This document shows, piece after piece, positions 44,767 through 56,300 of a DNA stretch of 64,000 nt (position 1 is the stretch's first letter; each line of letters opens with the position of its first letter). The position numbers and the translations under genes were made by a program. The DNA comes from Rana temporaria (taxonomy: Eukaryota > Chordata > Amphibia > Anura > Ranidae), in NCBI RefSeq assembly GCF_905171775.1, contig NC_053494.1, positions 132,472,210-132,536,209 on the forward strand. The letters run 5' to 3'. A model generated the notes under the pieces. That model saw only the letters and a list, made by a program, of their open reading frames with translations. It searched no databases and was not told the DNA's origin.

Positions 44767-45440
44767 TGAACTACCAGGGTGCTGATGAGCGCTCTAGGTA
44801 GTTCATTGAGCTTCCTGTCATTCAGTAACTGCCTGCCTGTATCGGAGGTACGGGCAGACAATTACATTGACACTCTGCAGGAGCAGGGCATTACACCCAC
44901 AAGCTGCTGATCATGAGTGCAATGCTTTACAAGCTCCTATAAAAATAAAAATGCTATTTTTTTTTGCCTGAAAACAAATGTGCATTTTTTTTGTAAAGGT
45001 GATTTTATCCTTTAATAATTTCCAAACCGCCCACCGCACATTTACTGCACACTGGGGGAGCCCAGTGGGGGGTACCGTGGGACCCGCCGACTGTTTAGTA
45101 CAGCAGGAGAACGGCAGTCTGCTTATGTAAGCAAGGCAGACTGCCCTTTTGTCAGTAGGGAAAACATTGATCCTGTGTTTCTGCTAAGCAGGAACATGGA
45201 TCTATGACTTCCCTTAGTAGAAGCATCTCCCACACAGTAAGTAAGCACTTGCTAGGAACACATTTAACTCTTTGATCATTGCTGCTGTTAACCCCTCCCC
45301 TGCCAGTGTCATTAGTACAGTGACAGTGCATATTTTTTAGCCCTGAGCACTGTATTAGTGTCACTGGTCCCCAAAAAGAATCAAAAGTGTCAGTTAGGTG
45401 TCCTAATTGTCCATCACCATAGCAAAGTCCCACTATAAGT
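44767..45440 (-). other. Repeat-derived intron between two related repeats
   Basis: The words ttaacccctcccctgccagtg and gcactgtattagtgtcactgg near 45290-45365 resemble the middle of the TTAACCACTT family (compare 44200-44280), so at least the right half belongs to the next copy. No exon. Confidence 0.45.
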
Positions 45441-45788
45441 TGCTGATCACCGCCATTACTAATATAATATCTCAGAGTTTGTAGACGCTATAACTTTGGC
45501 ACAAACCAATTCACTTATTGTTTTTTTTTTTTTTTTTTACAAAAATATGTAGCAGAATACATATTGGCCTAAATCGATGAAGAAATTAAATTTTTTCAAT
45601 TTTTTTATTGGATGTGTTTTATAGCAGAAATACTTTTTTCTGAAATTGTCTGTCTTTTTTGATTATAGCGCAAAGAATAAAAAATGCAGAGATGATCAAA
45701 TATCACCAAAAGAAAGCTCCATTTGTGGAAAATGTATCTGTGTACAGCATCGCACGACTGCGCAATTCTTCCGGAGCTGAAGTGGTTA
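45441..45788. mobile_element. TTAACCACTT-ended repeat, second reverse copy
   Basis: It contains gctataactttggcacaaac, aaaatatgtagcagaatac, gagatgatcaaatatcacc and the end ggagctgaagtggttaaa. The left part may extend to about 45290. Same orientation as 43887-44766. Confidence 0.7.
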
Positions 45789-46640
45789 AATAATTCAGCT
45801 TTGGGACAGGTTTTTATTAAGGACAGTGTTACAAGACTATGATTTTTTCAGCTGTAAAGCAACACCATGCAAATCTTTCACTGAGCTAATAATCAGCATT
45901 ATCTCAGAGTGTAATTCACTGGGAAACACTGATAATGTCACATATGCAGCCTTTGTATGGAGGGCGAGACATGTCTCTGAAACAGTGGCAGGCATAAAAG
46001 TACAGGCATGGAAACCTCTTGGGCTTTGTCCTTAGAGTATGTGCAGACAGGTTCTTACAACACCACATATCACAAATAGTGTTATATATCGAGCAACTTC
46101 AACTCAACAGCAGTAACATTGCAGTCAAATGTAGAGTCTCTTATTAGCAGTAGACATTGTACTAGTATGCTGCTTACAGCATATTTAGAAAAAAAAATGT
46201 ATCTGCCAACTCCAGTCTAGCAGCGTATTGGTGGATATAGGGCCTAATTTACTAAAGCAAATGATCCAGGGCAGGGATTAAGCACTACAGTGTGCTTGCA
46301 TTACAGGATCCCAGGAACAAGCGCACAGTTTATCTGATGTACTATATATAGGCACACTCTTAGTTTGCTGCTTGTTTGTTGTTTTGCAGTCGAACATTTA
46401 ATGTTCCTCTTGTGTCCTATGTTCCAATAATGAAACTAATTAACACTACCGCTCCAAAATATCTTGCAGCGCTCCTCCATCCTACCATTCAGCTGGTTGG
46501 CAACGCCCAGAAGCCCACCTCCGCTCCACACTGCACACAAGTCAAAGAGGAAGTGATGATGATACATCCAATAGATTTAATGGGCAAGCAATAGGAGCAA
46601 ACCGCGCACACAGTCAATCTCCCACTGGAGACCAGGTCCT
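45789..46640 (-). other. SATB2 intron, no recognised feature
   Basis: No exon. The word ggcctaatttactaaagca near 46241 looks like one end of a GGGTTTACTAAAG-type element without a visible partner. Confidence 0.45.
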
Positions 46641-46647
46641 AATACAT

Positions 46648-47065
46648 GGGTGCTCAACCTGTGGCCCTCCAGCTGTTGCTGGTTCTGCCTCTGGGAGTCA
46701 TGCTTGTAACTGTCAGGCCTCGTACACACGACCGAGTTTCTCGGCAGAATTCAGCCAGAAACTCAGTTCAGAGCTGAATTCTGCCGAGAAACCCGGCCGT
46801 GTGTACACTTTCGGCCGAGGAAGCCGACGAGGACCTCGGCGAGGAAATAGAGAACATGTTCTCTATTTCCTCGTTGTTCAATGGCAAAAGTCGGCCCGCC
46901 GAGTTCCTCGGCGGCTTCCACACTGAACTCGACGAGGAACTCGATGTGTTTGGCACGTCGAGTTCCTCGGTCGTGTGTACGGGGCCTCAGTCTTGCAATG
47001 CCTCATGGGATTTGTAGTTTTGCAACAGCTAGAGGACCACAGGTTGAGCACATATGCCCTAATGT
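46648..47065. mobile_element. hAT-like MITE interrupted by palindromic MITE copy 12
   Basis: The outer element has arms gtgctcaacctgtggccctc and gaggaccacaggttgagcac, flanked by CCTAAT on both sides (part of an 8-bp duplication). Inside, copy 12 of the palindromic MITE (46716-46986) sits between identical TCA triplets (46713-46715 and 46987-46989). Removing one TCA and the insert joins ctgTCAgtcttgcaatg, so the 3-bp target duplication is directly visible. Confidence 0.85.
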
Positions 47066-47169
47066 GTTTCACAACCTAGAAGGCTAAATCTGTGATTAAG
47101 CCCTGTGGGGGTGAAATGTGTTAAGATGTGGTGTCAATTGGAAGGTTGCTTGTTTGTGCTACTCGTTCC

Positions 47170-47577
47170 TATTGCTTGTTTATTAAAGTTGCTGTATAGT
47201 CTTTTTTTAAGGCTTACCTGTAGGTAAAAAAAATCTCCTAAACATTTTTACGGTTTAGGAGATATTCCCCTCGCAATGCACCGCTGACTGCAGCGGCGCA
47301 TGCGCACAGGGGATTCTCGGCTGAAGGCCTGGCAGACGCCGGACCTTGCCGGAAAGAAGTTTCCCACGCGCGTGTGCGGGAGTGACGACATCCCGGCTCC
47401 AGCCCTTCGCAGCGCTGGAGCCGCAAAACCCTGAAGACAAGCCGAGGCGAAATGTCAGCTGCCGAGGCGTGGATCGGGAGGGACACCGACGCCTTGTTCT
47501 AAGGTAAGTATTTCATAATGAGCTAGTATGCAGTGCATACTAGCTCATTATGCCTTTTCCCTTACCGCTTTAAATCT
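47170..47577. mobile_element. TTAA-bounded repeat with GC-rich core
   Basis: It is bounded by ttattaaagttgctgtatag on the left and cttaccgctttaa on the right. It holds short inverted pairs: aatctcctaaa/tttaggagat, gccggctccagc-like pairs, and ataatgagctagtatgc with gcatactagctcattat. The two minus frames 47238-47486 lie within it. Confidence 0.55.
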
Positions 47578-48740
47578 AGTAGATGTTTCAATGTCACTGA
47601 GGCACAGCCCCATCTTTTTTTATTTATGCTCTGATAACGTTCACTAAAGTATGCTCTTGTCAAAATTTTATGTGAAAATGTAAAAGAATGAAAATAAGAT
47701 AAGTTTGTTAAACAATGAAATGCCTGTGTGCCAAGCAAACAAAAAACAAATGTAATCTATGCTGTCATAGCAAAAAGCATCTGCGGGGTATTTATCATTG
47801 GAATGTCCTTTCTAAGCACCAGTGTATGGAATCTCAAAGGCCAGCTCGTGCTTGATCTTCTACAACTATGCAACAATACATTAGAATCTATCAGGAGGCA
47901 CTGCGAGGGTTGGGCTATCAGTAAGCCATGCCAGTTTGCCCTCAGCGGGTCTTAATAACCCTGAAGACAGTCAGAAAATTTAAATTTTTACAGGAGGCCA
48001 GCAATGGTAGCCTTGGAATTCTTCTCATGGCTGGTTTCCTTTAACTGTCTTGCTAATGGCAAGTATGCCAGAGGTCATATGGAAGCTTTTAGTAGTAAAA
48101 ACTTAAGCGCTTTTTGGCCTTTGTTACTTTATAAACATTTTGAATTTGCCAACAACCTGTCACATAATCGTGTTTATGGATATTTCATTTTTTAGAAGTC
48201 GCAATTTCTTCCACCAGGGAATACACTAGTTAAACACCATAAAAAGTATGAAATTAAATTGTCACATGACTTGCGCTGAAAATGCTCATCTGACATCAGC
48301 TGTACCCAATACACATTTGCTTTCAAATTTTGACCGAGATTATTTTCTCACATGACACAATTAAGCGATGTAACAGATCATTTAATATTTGTTTCCGTGC
48401 CTTGCATGGCTATAATGTAGAATCCCACACATCAAAGAAACACCAGCACAGGCATAATTACCTAAAAAGGAAAGCCAACATTTTATGTAAAAATAATTTC
48501 CCACACTTGTGTCATTATCGAAATATTTCTCAAAAACATTTGCTTTTATTAATAGCCATTTTCCACGCAGCCCCTCTTGTAAATATGTCAGTTTTCCATT
48601 ACACACCAAATGATCTAACCTTTTTTTTTGTCACCTGCAAATAATTAGACACTCAATATGCAAAGCAACCTCCTTGAAGAAAAACAAATGGTCATAATTC
48701 TGTTTAATTGTACCTAAATGAGGCAGAATTTATTTTTAAA
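47578..48740. promoter_or_regulatory. Long repeat-free block, candidate conserved enhancer cluster
   Basis: More than 1.1 kb without repeat ends. Dense candidate factor sites include gggtatttatcattgg, ctttaactgtcttgctaatgg, cacataatcgtgtttatgg, acaattaagcgatgtaac, gcataattacctaaaaagg, tttgcttttattaatagcc and tgcaaataattagacactc. It has the even, low-CpG, TAAT-rich texture of vertebrate developmental enhancers. The 104-codon frame 48330-48644 has no known domain. Unproven. Confidence 0.4.
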
Positions 48741-49204
48741 GTGATAGACACCAGGTGTGTGTTACTCAATGTTGTGTGTTCAGTATAGTATATGTAGCAT
48801 TTTAAATCTTAAGAGTTTGTATTTGCCAACTATGTGCTTAAATAATATTAGTGACTAGGAATCTAGATGGATTTAAAATGATTAAAATAGCATTGAGGAC
48901 ATTACCCTTCATTCAAATATGACTAGTTGAACGCTTAGTACCAGCTCAGCCTGGCAATTTGACACTTCAAATATTTGCCAACAATTTTGGTGTACCTGGG
49001 AAAATTTGTATGGAACCTTATTCTTCCTGCTACAAACACTGTAGCAACCACTTACACACAATTGAAGCATTGTGCGACCAATTATTCATACTTATGAATA
49101 ATAGTATAAATAGTCACTACTACAGGCTATGTGTGTAGCTAACACTATAGGGAGGTCTTTGTTCCATCTGCTTAGCTACTGACTGCTACTCTAAGCAATT
49201 AATC
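48741..49204 (-). other. SATB2 intron, no recognised feature
   Basis: AT-rich, no exon or repeat ends. Confidence 0.45.
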
Positions 49205-49800
49205 ACAAATTATTATTTAGGTACTTATATAGCGCTGTCAATTTATGCAACACTTTACATATACAATGTACATTCACATCGGTCCCTACCCTCAAGGAGC
49301 TTACAATCTAAGGTCCCTAACTCACAGTCATATACTAGGGCCAATTTAGACAGAAGCCAATTAAACTATCAGCATGTCTTTGGAGTGTGGGAGGAAACCG
49401 GAGTAACCCGAAGAAACCCACGCTGGCACAGGGAGAACATGCAAACTCTAGGCAGGTAGAGTCAGGCCTCGTACACACACGACCGAGTTTCTCGGCAAAA
49501 ACCAGCAAGAAACTTGCTGGGAGATATTTTTTGCCGAGGAAACCGGTCGTGTGTACATTTTCGTTGAGGAAACTGTCGAGAAACTCGACGAGCCAAAAAG
49601 ATTCCCTTGACGGGAATGGAGAAAATTGGCTTGTCGAGTTTCTCGACGGCTTCACAAGGAACTCGACGAGCAAAACGATGTGTTTCGCCCGTCGAGTTCC
49701 TCGGCCGTGTGTACGAGGCTTTATGGTTGGGATTCAAACCAGTGACCCTTTTTACTGCTAGGTGAGAGTGCTATCCACTATACCACTGTGCCACCCAAAT
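49205..49800 (-). repeat. tRNA-derived SINE, minus strand, interrupted by MITE copy 13
   Basis: Read on the minus strand, it begins gggtggcacagtgg with an A-box-like TGGTATAGTGG and a B-box GGTTTGAATCC (about 49731-49741). It continues after the insert with agagtttgcatgttctccct, tttcctcccacactccaaag, ttgtaagctccttgaggg and gcgctatataagtacc. Palindromic MITE copy 13 (49465-49720) splits it just after the tRNA-like head. The 33001-33435 copy shows the uninterrupted order at this point (cccaaccatgacactacctg). Confidence 0.85.
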
Positions 49801-50112
49801 ACATTTGGGATTGAGGTATTAAGCATTGCCTGGCTTGCTCCAGCTTTAGGGCCCATTCACATGATGCATTATTGCAATACTTTGTTATCTTTTAACAACG
49901 TACTGTGTCAAGGCAGTTCATTTATTTTAAATAAGCTCCAGTGCATCTTAAAGCGTTTCTTACCCCAACACTTCATATTCATGATATATGTCTGTTGTAC
50001 CATATACTTGTATGATAAAATATCCTGTTCTCTTTATATTGCTTCCTTTGTGTGAAATCCCTGGTGTTACGGCCAATCCCCTTGTTTTCCTATTAAAAAC
50101 TGACCACACTAA
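49801..50112 (-). other. SATB2 intron, no recognised feature
   Basis: Short stretch between a SINE and a MITE; no exon. Confidence 0.45.
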
Positions 50113-50382
50113 GGCCCCGTACACACAACCGAGTTTCTCTGCAGAATTCAGCCAGAAACTCGATCGGAGCCGTATTCTGCCGAGAAACCCGGTCGTGTGT
50201 ACACTTTTGGCCGAGGAAGCCGACGAGGAACTTGTCGAGCCAAATAGAGAACATGTTCTCTATTTCCTCGTTAGTCAATGGGGAAACTTGGCTCGCCGAG
50301 ATCCTCGGCGGCTTCACAAGGAACTCGACGAGCAAAACGATGTGTTTTGCCCGTCGAGTTTCTCGGACGTGTGTACGGGGCC
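50113..50382. mobile_element. Palindromic MITE, copy 14
   Basis: GGCCCCGTACACACAACC to GTGTGTACGGGGCC; TAA on the left and TCT on the right, so the duplication is not preserved. Same subtype as 26604 and 53427. Confidence 0.85.
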
Positions 50383-51885
50383 TCTGGTGCTCTCCTCCAA
50401 TGATCAGATTTGTCCGGACATGTCCCCACTGCACAGCCATTCACTGGGAAGCTGAGTGTGCTGCTGCTCCTCCTCTCCCCAGCTCTTATGCAGCTGAAAA
50501 CAGAGGGAATGTGATCACTTATAAACAGAGAAAAAAAGGATTTATAATGTTTTTGTTATATCTATACTAAAATGTTTTGCCTTTATTTCTATTTCAAACT
50601 GAATGGGTTATTTTACAAGGTGATCGTTTGCAATCACATTAACACACCAAAAAATGGTCATGGCCCTTCATGAAAGCAGTGGGCCACAACGCATGTATAT
50701 TGTGGTATCCTGCAGTGCTGTAGAAGTGCACTGGGTGCCATTTCAAAGTGAGATGGCCTGGTGCCCTCGTCTATGCTTTCTAAATGGGAAATCTAAAGAG
50801 TCTATTTACAGTATTTATGTTTTCACCCAGATTCACACATTTTTTATCCATTTTGGCACTAGAAAATTTGTGAACCCTAAGTGAAAGTTGTGCAAATCAA
50901 CTGTGAAAATATTGAGAAATAGACCCTTAAGAAATACACAATTAAAATGTTAGATGCCAAGATTTTGGTAAAGAAATTAACACATTCTGCATTAGGAATT
51001 GACACTGCCACAATCCTTCCTCCCTGGCCTATGTACTACTAATGATTGCCACCACACATTTTCAGAAAGTCAACAGTGTTGACCTCCATGTATCTTTCTG
51101 TACAGGTTTCTTTTAAAAGAAACAATAGCTGGAAGCGGGTTTCAAATATGATGTTACAACCTAAAAGTTATCACGTAATTAGTACACTTATTAAGATGCA
51201 AGAGTATCTCCAGCCCAGTTTTTTGTTGTTTTGAAAGGTTTGGGGAAGGATTAGAACCTCAGTAAATTTTAACTGTTCTCTGTGGACTGTTGGGTAATGT
51301 CATCGGGAAATGATGTGCGAGGCAAGCGTGGATCCACCTGCAGCAGTTTTAGCTGTGCTGTTTATTTCAGGGAAAAAAACTCTTCTTGTTCTTACCCTTC
51401 TACACTATGTGCAGAAACATTTTACCTATATCTATTTGGTAGTTTTCATGTATCATTTTTTAGAAACTTATTAAAATTAGAAGGGAATTCAGTAGTATAT
51501 CTTTACCCCATCTATAAACATTTTATGACCTGTTTCATTGGCTTACTCATGTAGGTATTGGAAAACAAAAGACAGCCAGAGGTACAAAAGCTTATTCCAA
51601 CACCAAGTGACCTTAACAGGTCATTCAGATTGCAAGTTCTATAACATTTTAACTCAGGTATCAATAAGTGGCAGACCGTGGTCCTGATCCAGATCGAGTC
51701 GCTGTCTCATCTGGACCATGTGGTTATTACCGCAGAGTGGAGGGAGGCATAGCAGCACTGGACAGAGGGTGGGAGTTAGAGCTGCACTAGTTAACTTTTC
51801 AAGTTAACCGGCATGTGATTGGTTGCTGGGACGCAGAGCTGTCCTAGCAACCAATCGCCCAGTGCTGTTGTGCCTGTCGCCCTCC
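50383..51885 (-). other. SATB2 intron, no recognised feature
   Basis: No exon found. The word aattagtacacttattaagatg lies near 51178, but there is no clear repeat. Confidence 0.45.
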
Positions 51886-51889
51886 ACTC

Positions 51890-52480
51890 TGCTAGTTAGA
51901 AGAGATAGGGGGCTAGAACACAGCCGTAAAGGATAGGGGGCAGAGGGTGATGTGAAGGGGCAGAGGAGGACACTAATGTGAGGGGGGGTGGTGGGGGACA
52001 GAAGACAACATTTCTGTGGGGGGGGTGGTGAACTAGTGCAGAGGAGAACATTGCTGTGGGAGGGGGTGAAGGAAGACAGAGGAGGATATTACTGTGGGGG
52101 AGTGAAGGAGTGCAGAGGAGGACACTGAAGTGGGGTGGTAAAAGGAGGCAGAGAAGGACACTACTGTGGTGGGGTGAAGGGGGCAGAGGAGAACATTACT
52201 AGGGGGTGAGGGGGACAGAGGAGGACACCGATGTGGGGGGTGGTAAAGGAGGGCAAAGAAAGACATTACTTTTGGGGGGGTAATGTGAACAGGGGCAGAG
52301 GACATTTCTGTTGGGGGAGTGTTGATGTGATGGAGGGTTCAGAAGACTACTCTGAATGGGATTGGGGGGTGATGTAAAGGGGGGCTGCAAACACTACTGT
52401 TAAGGGGGAACTGGGTTGTAAAGTGTGAGGCTGTGATGTAAAGCAGGGGGTATTGTGATATGCAGGAGTGAATGAGGACA
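51890..52480. repeat. G-rich minisatellite
   Basis: Variants of the cassette ggcagaggaggacattactg followed by tgtggggggtggtgaagg recur about every 40-50 bp, very uneven in length. The plus strand is strongly G-rich, with many runs of four to seven G. The Pro/Ser-rich minus frames (52033-52305, 52199-52390, 52339-52701) are translated repeat. Confidence 0.85.
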
Positions 52481-53426
52481 CTGATACAAGAATGGGATTG
52501 ATATATAAACACGTGATTAGGACCTCTGCTGCAAAAACATTTTTCTGACTGGACCTCAATTAATTTTAATTCAATACCCCGCTTTAAATAGTAAAAACAT
52601 ACACTCCTTATGAATCTGACAAAATAGAGCAAGTTCAGCTTACAACAAATACAGAAGACTTGATTATGCTTTATTATTATTATAACTAAGCAGAGATCCA
52701 TTTCTTAAAAATGTGAAATGCCCATTTGTAATATTGAGTCATATACTGTATGTCAATATTATCCATACGTTTCATCCAAGTATTATCCATACGTTTCATC
52801 TAAGTATTATCCATATGTTTCATCTAAGACATAAAAGATTAAGACCCGACTATTTCAGCAGATCAGTTAGAACTCAGATGCTGGTGTGTGACGTGAGGGC
52901 AATAGAGTGAATGTGCTATAGCAGGACATTACACTGTTTACTTTTTTGTGCAAACTTTACTGAACTGTCACAAAGTGACATCTTATTAGGTGCTACTGGG
53001 AGTAACGAGAGGCAATTTGGTGAATTGCTTCACATAATGCTGCGCTAAAAAAAAGTACTGTGTGCCATACATAACACTGCAATATTGTGGTTTGACGTGA
53101 TAGAGAGCAAGGCTTTTTGCATTGTCTTGCATCGAGATTGTACTGGGCAAGGCTGTCCAGGCTAGTTCCAATGAGTGTGATCAGGCCCTGAAGCACAGTC
53201 AACTTCTTATTAGTATACATGTCTAGTTCAGAATGTTTAACAGACAGTAACTTTGTATATTAGGAATTCTGGGTGCTGGGCAGTAGCATGTTCTTGCTTC
53301 AGCTGCCATTTCTAGTATTATAAATAGTGTATGTTTATTTTACACAGCGTACAGATTTTTTTTCTTCTCCATTTTTACTATGGTTTAATGCCTAAATAGT
53401 AAAGTAATGGTTTAAAGCTACTATTA
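52481..53426 (-). other. SATB2 intron with a 3 x 24-bp tandem repeat
   Basis: TATTATCCATACGTTTCATC plus YAAG is repeated three times at 52757-52828 with three point differences. No exon seen. Confidence 0.6.
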
Positions 53427-53695
53427 GGCGCGGTACACACGTCCGAGGAACTCGATGGGCAAAACTCATCGTTTTGCTCGTCGAGTTCTGTGTGAAGCCG
53501 CCGAGGATCTCGGCGAGCCAACTTTCCTCATAGAACAACGAGGAAATAGAGAACATGTTCTCTATTTGGCTCGACGAGGAACTTGTCGGCATCCTCGGCC
53601 GAAAGTGTACACACGCCGGGTTTCTCGGCAGAATTCAGCTCGGATCGAGTTTCTGGCTGAATTCTGCCGAGGAACTCGGTCGTGTGTACGGGGCC
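53427..53695. mobile_element. Palindromic MITE, copy 15
   Basis: It starts GGCGCGGTACACACGTCC after TTA and ends GTGTGTACGGGGCC before TAC. Inner palindrome gaacatgttctctatttg. Confidence 0.85.
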
Positions 53696-53920
53696 TACGT
53701 TTTTTAATACTGTCTATGTCCCTGTTGAGGAGTGTTTACTTCTTTTACTAGCAGAACAGAACATTTGGGAAAATTTCTGCAATGGGGAAGCAGGAGCTGG
53801 AAGGGGGAGTGGGAGAAGGGAAGGCTTGCTTCTCCTATTTTCTCTCCAGGCTCACGCCATAGACCTGTTTTTATTGTTGGAGGCCTCAACTACATCTGGT
53901 CATGCAGGTTCAATACAGAA

Positions 53921-54146
53921 ACTGGCACTGCAAGTGCACTTGAAAGTGCAGTCGCTGTAAATCTGAGGGGTAGATCTGAAATGAGTGGAAGCTCTACTTA
54001 TTTTATCATCCAATCATGTGCAAGCTAAAATGCAGTTTTTTATTTTTCTTGCATGTCCCCCTCGGATCTACAGCAACTGCACTTCCAAGTGCATTTTCAG
54101 TGCACTTGTAATGCAAAGTGGATTTGCCTTTTGTAAATAACCCCCA
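53921..54146. mobile_element. Foldback element of the TGCAAGTGCACTT group
   Basis: The arms are gcaagtgcacttgaaagtgc and gcacttccaagtgcattt, ctgtaaatctgaggggtag against cccctcggatctacagc, and caatcatgtgcaagctaaaa against tttttcttgcatg. The right end cttttgtaaataaccccc is like 23590. A match for the left-end ggggttattta was not seen. Confidence 0.65.
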
Positions 54147-54525
54147 GTATGTTTTTAGAATCACTTTAAGGTTGGCTTATTTTGCTATCACAGTGAAAAC
54201 TAATAGCCATAATATGTCCAAACAAAGGAGAGACAGCAAAAAGAAGCAATAAAGACTGCGGGTAAAATGAAGTATAGAAAGGCAGGAACTTTTTACAGAA
54301 TGAGGTTATAGGTCTGCAGTGAAATGCACCAGAAATCAGACTGTGGGATGTTTCTATTTAGCAGACAAAAGTCACTCATAAGTCATACAAGCCTTAAATG
54401 TAGGGCATAAAATATTTCTCCAGATACATATTTTCAATTAAATATGAAACAAATCCAGCTATCATTTCCTACTATTTATTACCTCAATGTAAATACTGAT
54501 AAATCTGTCCTGGCTTGCACTTTCA
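54147..54525 (-). other. SATB2 intron, no recognised feature
   Basis: No exon or repeat ends. Confidence 0.45.
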
Positions 54526-54529
54526 ATAG

Positions 54530-55020
54530 TCTGCACACAATAGGATGCTTGTGAATTTATACGGTTTCAGAAACATGTTGATCTAATAAAATATACGTGA
54601 AGCCACAAAGTGTTGAGCTGTACACAGCTACTAGGCTGGCACCTCTACCATTAGATAGAGCAGCTGGAAATCACGATGGGGAAGAATTAACACTGCTCCC
54701 CCCACCCCAATGAGTAATCTGACCATAAATCACATCTGTCAAGATTGAAGACTTCAACTATTCTACAAAGGCTAATTTGCTTTCATGATATTGTCTAAAC
54801 TCCCGCGATAATGATAACCAAACATGGAACCCACACGAAGCCCTGTAATTATGACAAGGTAGCTATAAACAAAGCATTGTCCCGGAAAGACTTCTCTGTG
54901 CTGTTTAGTTCAATTAGCAAAGTTTGACATGAGCTTTAATTATGACGTATGGGCTATGTAAGCTATCAAATATTCTATACTCCAATGGAGAGAGTATTGG
55001 AAAGTAAACCTCATTCATAT
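54530..55020. promoter_or_regulatory. Candidate intronic enhancer / conserved non-coding block
   Basis: A repeat-free stretch with clustered cores: agaattaacactgc, ctgaccataaatcacatctg, aggctaatttgctttcatg, gcgataatgataaccaaac, cctgtaattatgacaagg, ttcaattagcaaagtttgac and gagctttaattatgacg. The paired TAATTATGAC words, about 105 bp apart (54846 and 54939), are notable. Conservation untested. Confidence 0.42.
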
Positions 55021-55670
55021 GTCAATCTCACAGTCAACTGTCTTGTGAGTTGTACTGTAATTGGTATCAGTACTCTTAAAAAGCTGTAAATGATCAATGT
55101 TTCAAACACAAATTAAGACAGTAGATCCTTTTGATAAGGATCACAGCTACAGAGATGGAAGTGAACTGTTTATTGTTCAAGTATATACGTGTTTTGAAAA
55201 TATAGGCAAAATCACTTTAAGTTCTTATATTCATTCCACTAGGCCTCGGTTACCAACACATGGTCCACAGACCACATGCAGCCTGCCATTTTGTGGCTTA
55301 CTTAGTTTTTGACACCAGGGAGAGAAAATCACACACAAGTGCAGAATACAATGTGACTTCTACATCCAGAGTGCCAGTGATATCCTCTGACATCATTGCA
55401 CTTCCTGTCATTATGGTAGCAAAAACAGAGCTAAGCAAAACAGCAATAGATCAGTATTAGAAGTTGTCTGCTGATGCAGATATGCTGGATTAGGTCTCCA
55501 CTAACCAAATCCAGATCTCACTATTAAGAAAGGTCCCTTAAAAAAAAATATCTCCATATAAATGTCTATGGCATGCTGTAGATGGTCACCACAGAAGACA
55601 AGGGGGCACTCTTTATGCCTTGAGGGAAGGAGATTTTATCTCCAAATATGGAAAGGCTTCTTCACAGTAA
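55021..55670 (-). other. SATB2 intron, no recognised feature
   Basis: No exon. The words cggttaccaacacatggtcc to ccacatgcagcctgcc near 55248-55290 look like one end of a hAT-style repeat, but no partner is visible. Confidence 0.4.
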
Positions 55671-55939
55671 GGCCTCATACACACGACCGAGTTTCTTGGC
55701 AAAAACCAACAAGAAACTTGCTGGGAGATATTTTTTTGCCAAGGAAACCGGTCGTGTGTACATTTTCGTCGAGGAAACTGTTGAGAAACTCGACGAGCCA
55801 AAAAGAGAGCAAGTTCTCTATTTCCTCGACAGGAATGGAGAAACTTGCCTTGTCGAGTTCCTTGACAGCCTAACAAGGAACTCGACGAGGAAAACAATGT
55901 GTTTCGCCCGTCGAGTTCCTCGGTCGTGTGTACGAGGCT
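55671..55939. mobile_element. Palindromic MITE, copy 16a
   Basis: GGCCTCATACACACGACC to GTGTGTACGAGGC, TAA on the left and TTA on the right. The inner hairpin aaccaacaagaaacttgctg is followed by ggagatattttt, as in copy 13 (49465). It lies just upstream of a retrotransposon 3' end. Confidence 0.85.
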
Positions 55940-56300
55940 TTAGAGTTGTGAAAATGTGTAATAGACTCTGGTGTTGGCCAGCTCAGTACTGTAGATTGTT
56001 TTAAGAAAGGCCTGGATTCTTTCCTAAATGCACAAATTATAACTGGATACTAATATTTATAGCTAGATTTGATCTAGGGTCTATCCGATTGCCTTTTGGG
56101 GGATCAGAAGGATTTTTTTTCCCGCTGGAGCAATTTGGATTTATGCTTTGTTGTGTTTTTTTTGCCTTCCTCTGGATCAACTGTGGGTATACGGAGGTTT
56201 TCTATTTGAGTGTGTTGGTTTTCTTTTTTTTTTAACTAAATGGACTTTTTTCAACCAAATTAACTATGTACCTATATGTAACTATGTAACAATAAGCAAG
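55940..56300 (+). repeat. 3' end of a non-LTR retrotransposon
   Basis: The order aagaaaggcctggattcttt, ttgccttcctctggatcaac, tttttcaacc and the terminal units ctatgtacctatatgtaac/ctatgtaac marks the 3' tail of a LINE common in amphibians. The opposite-strand fragment at 25318-25540 is the same family. CR1/L2-like affiliation is a guess. No reverse transcriptase is present. Confidence 0.6.

Noticed and set aside
52033..52701. Pro/Ser-rich minus-strand frames
   Set aside because: Translation of the complement of a G-rich minisatellite.
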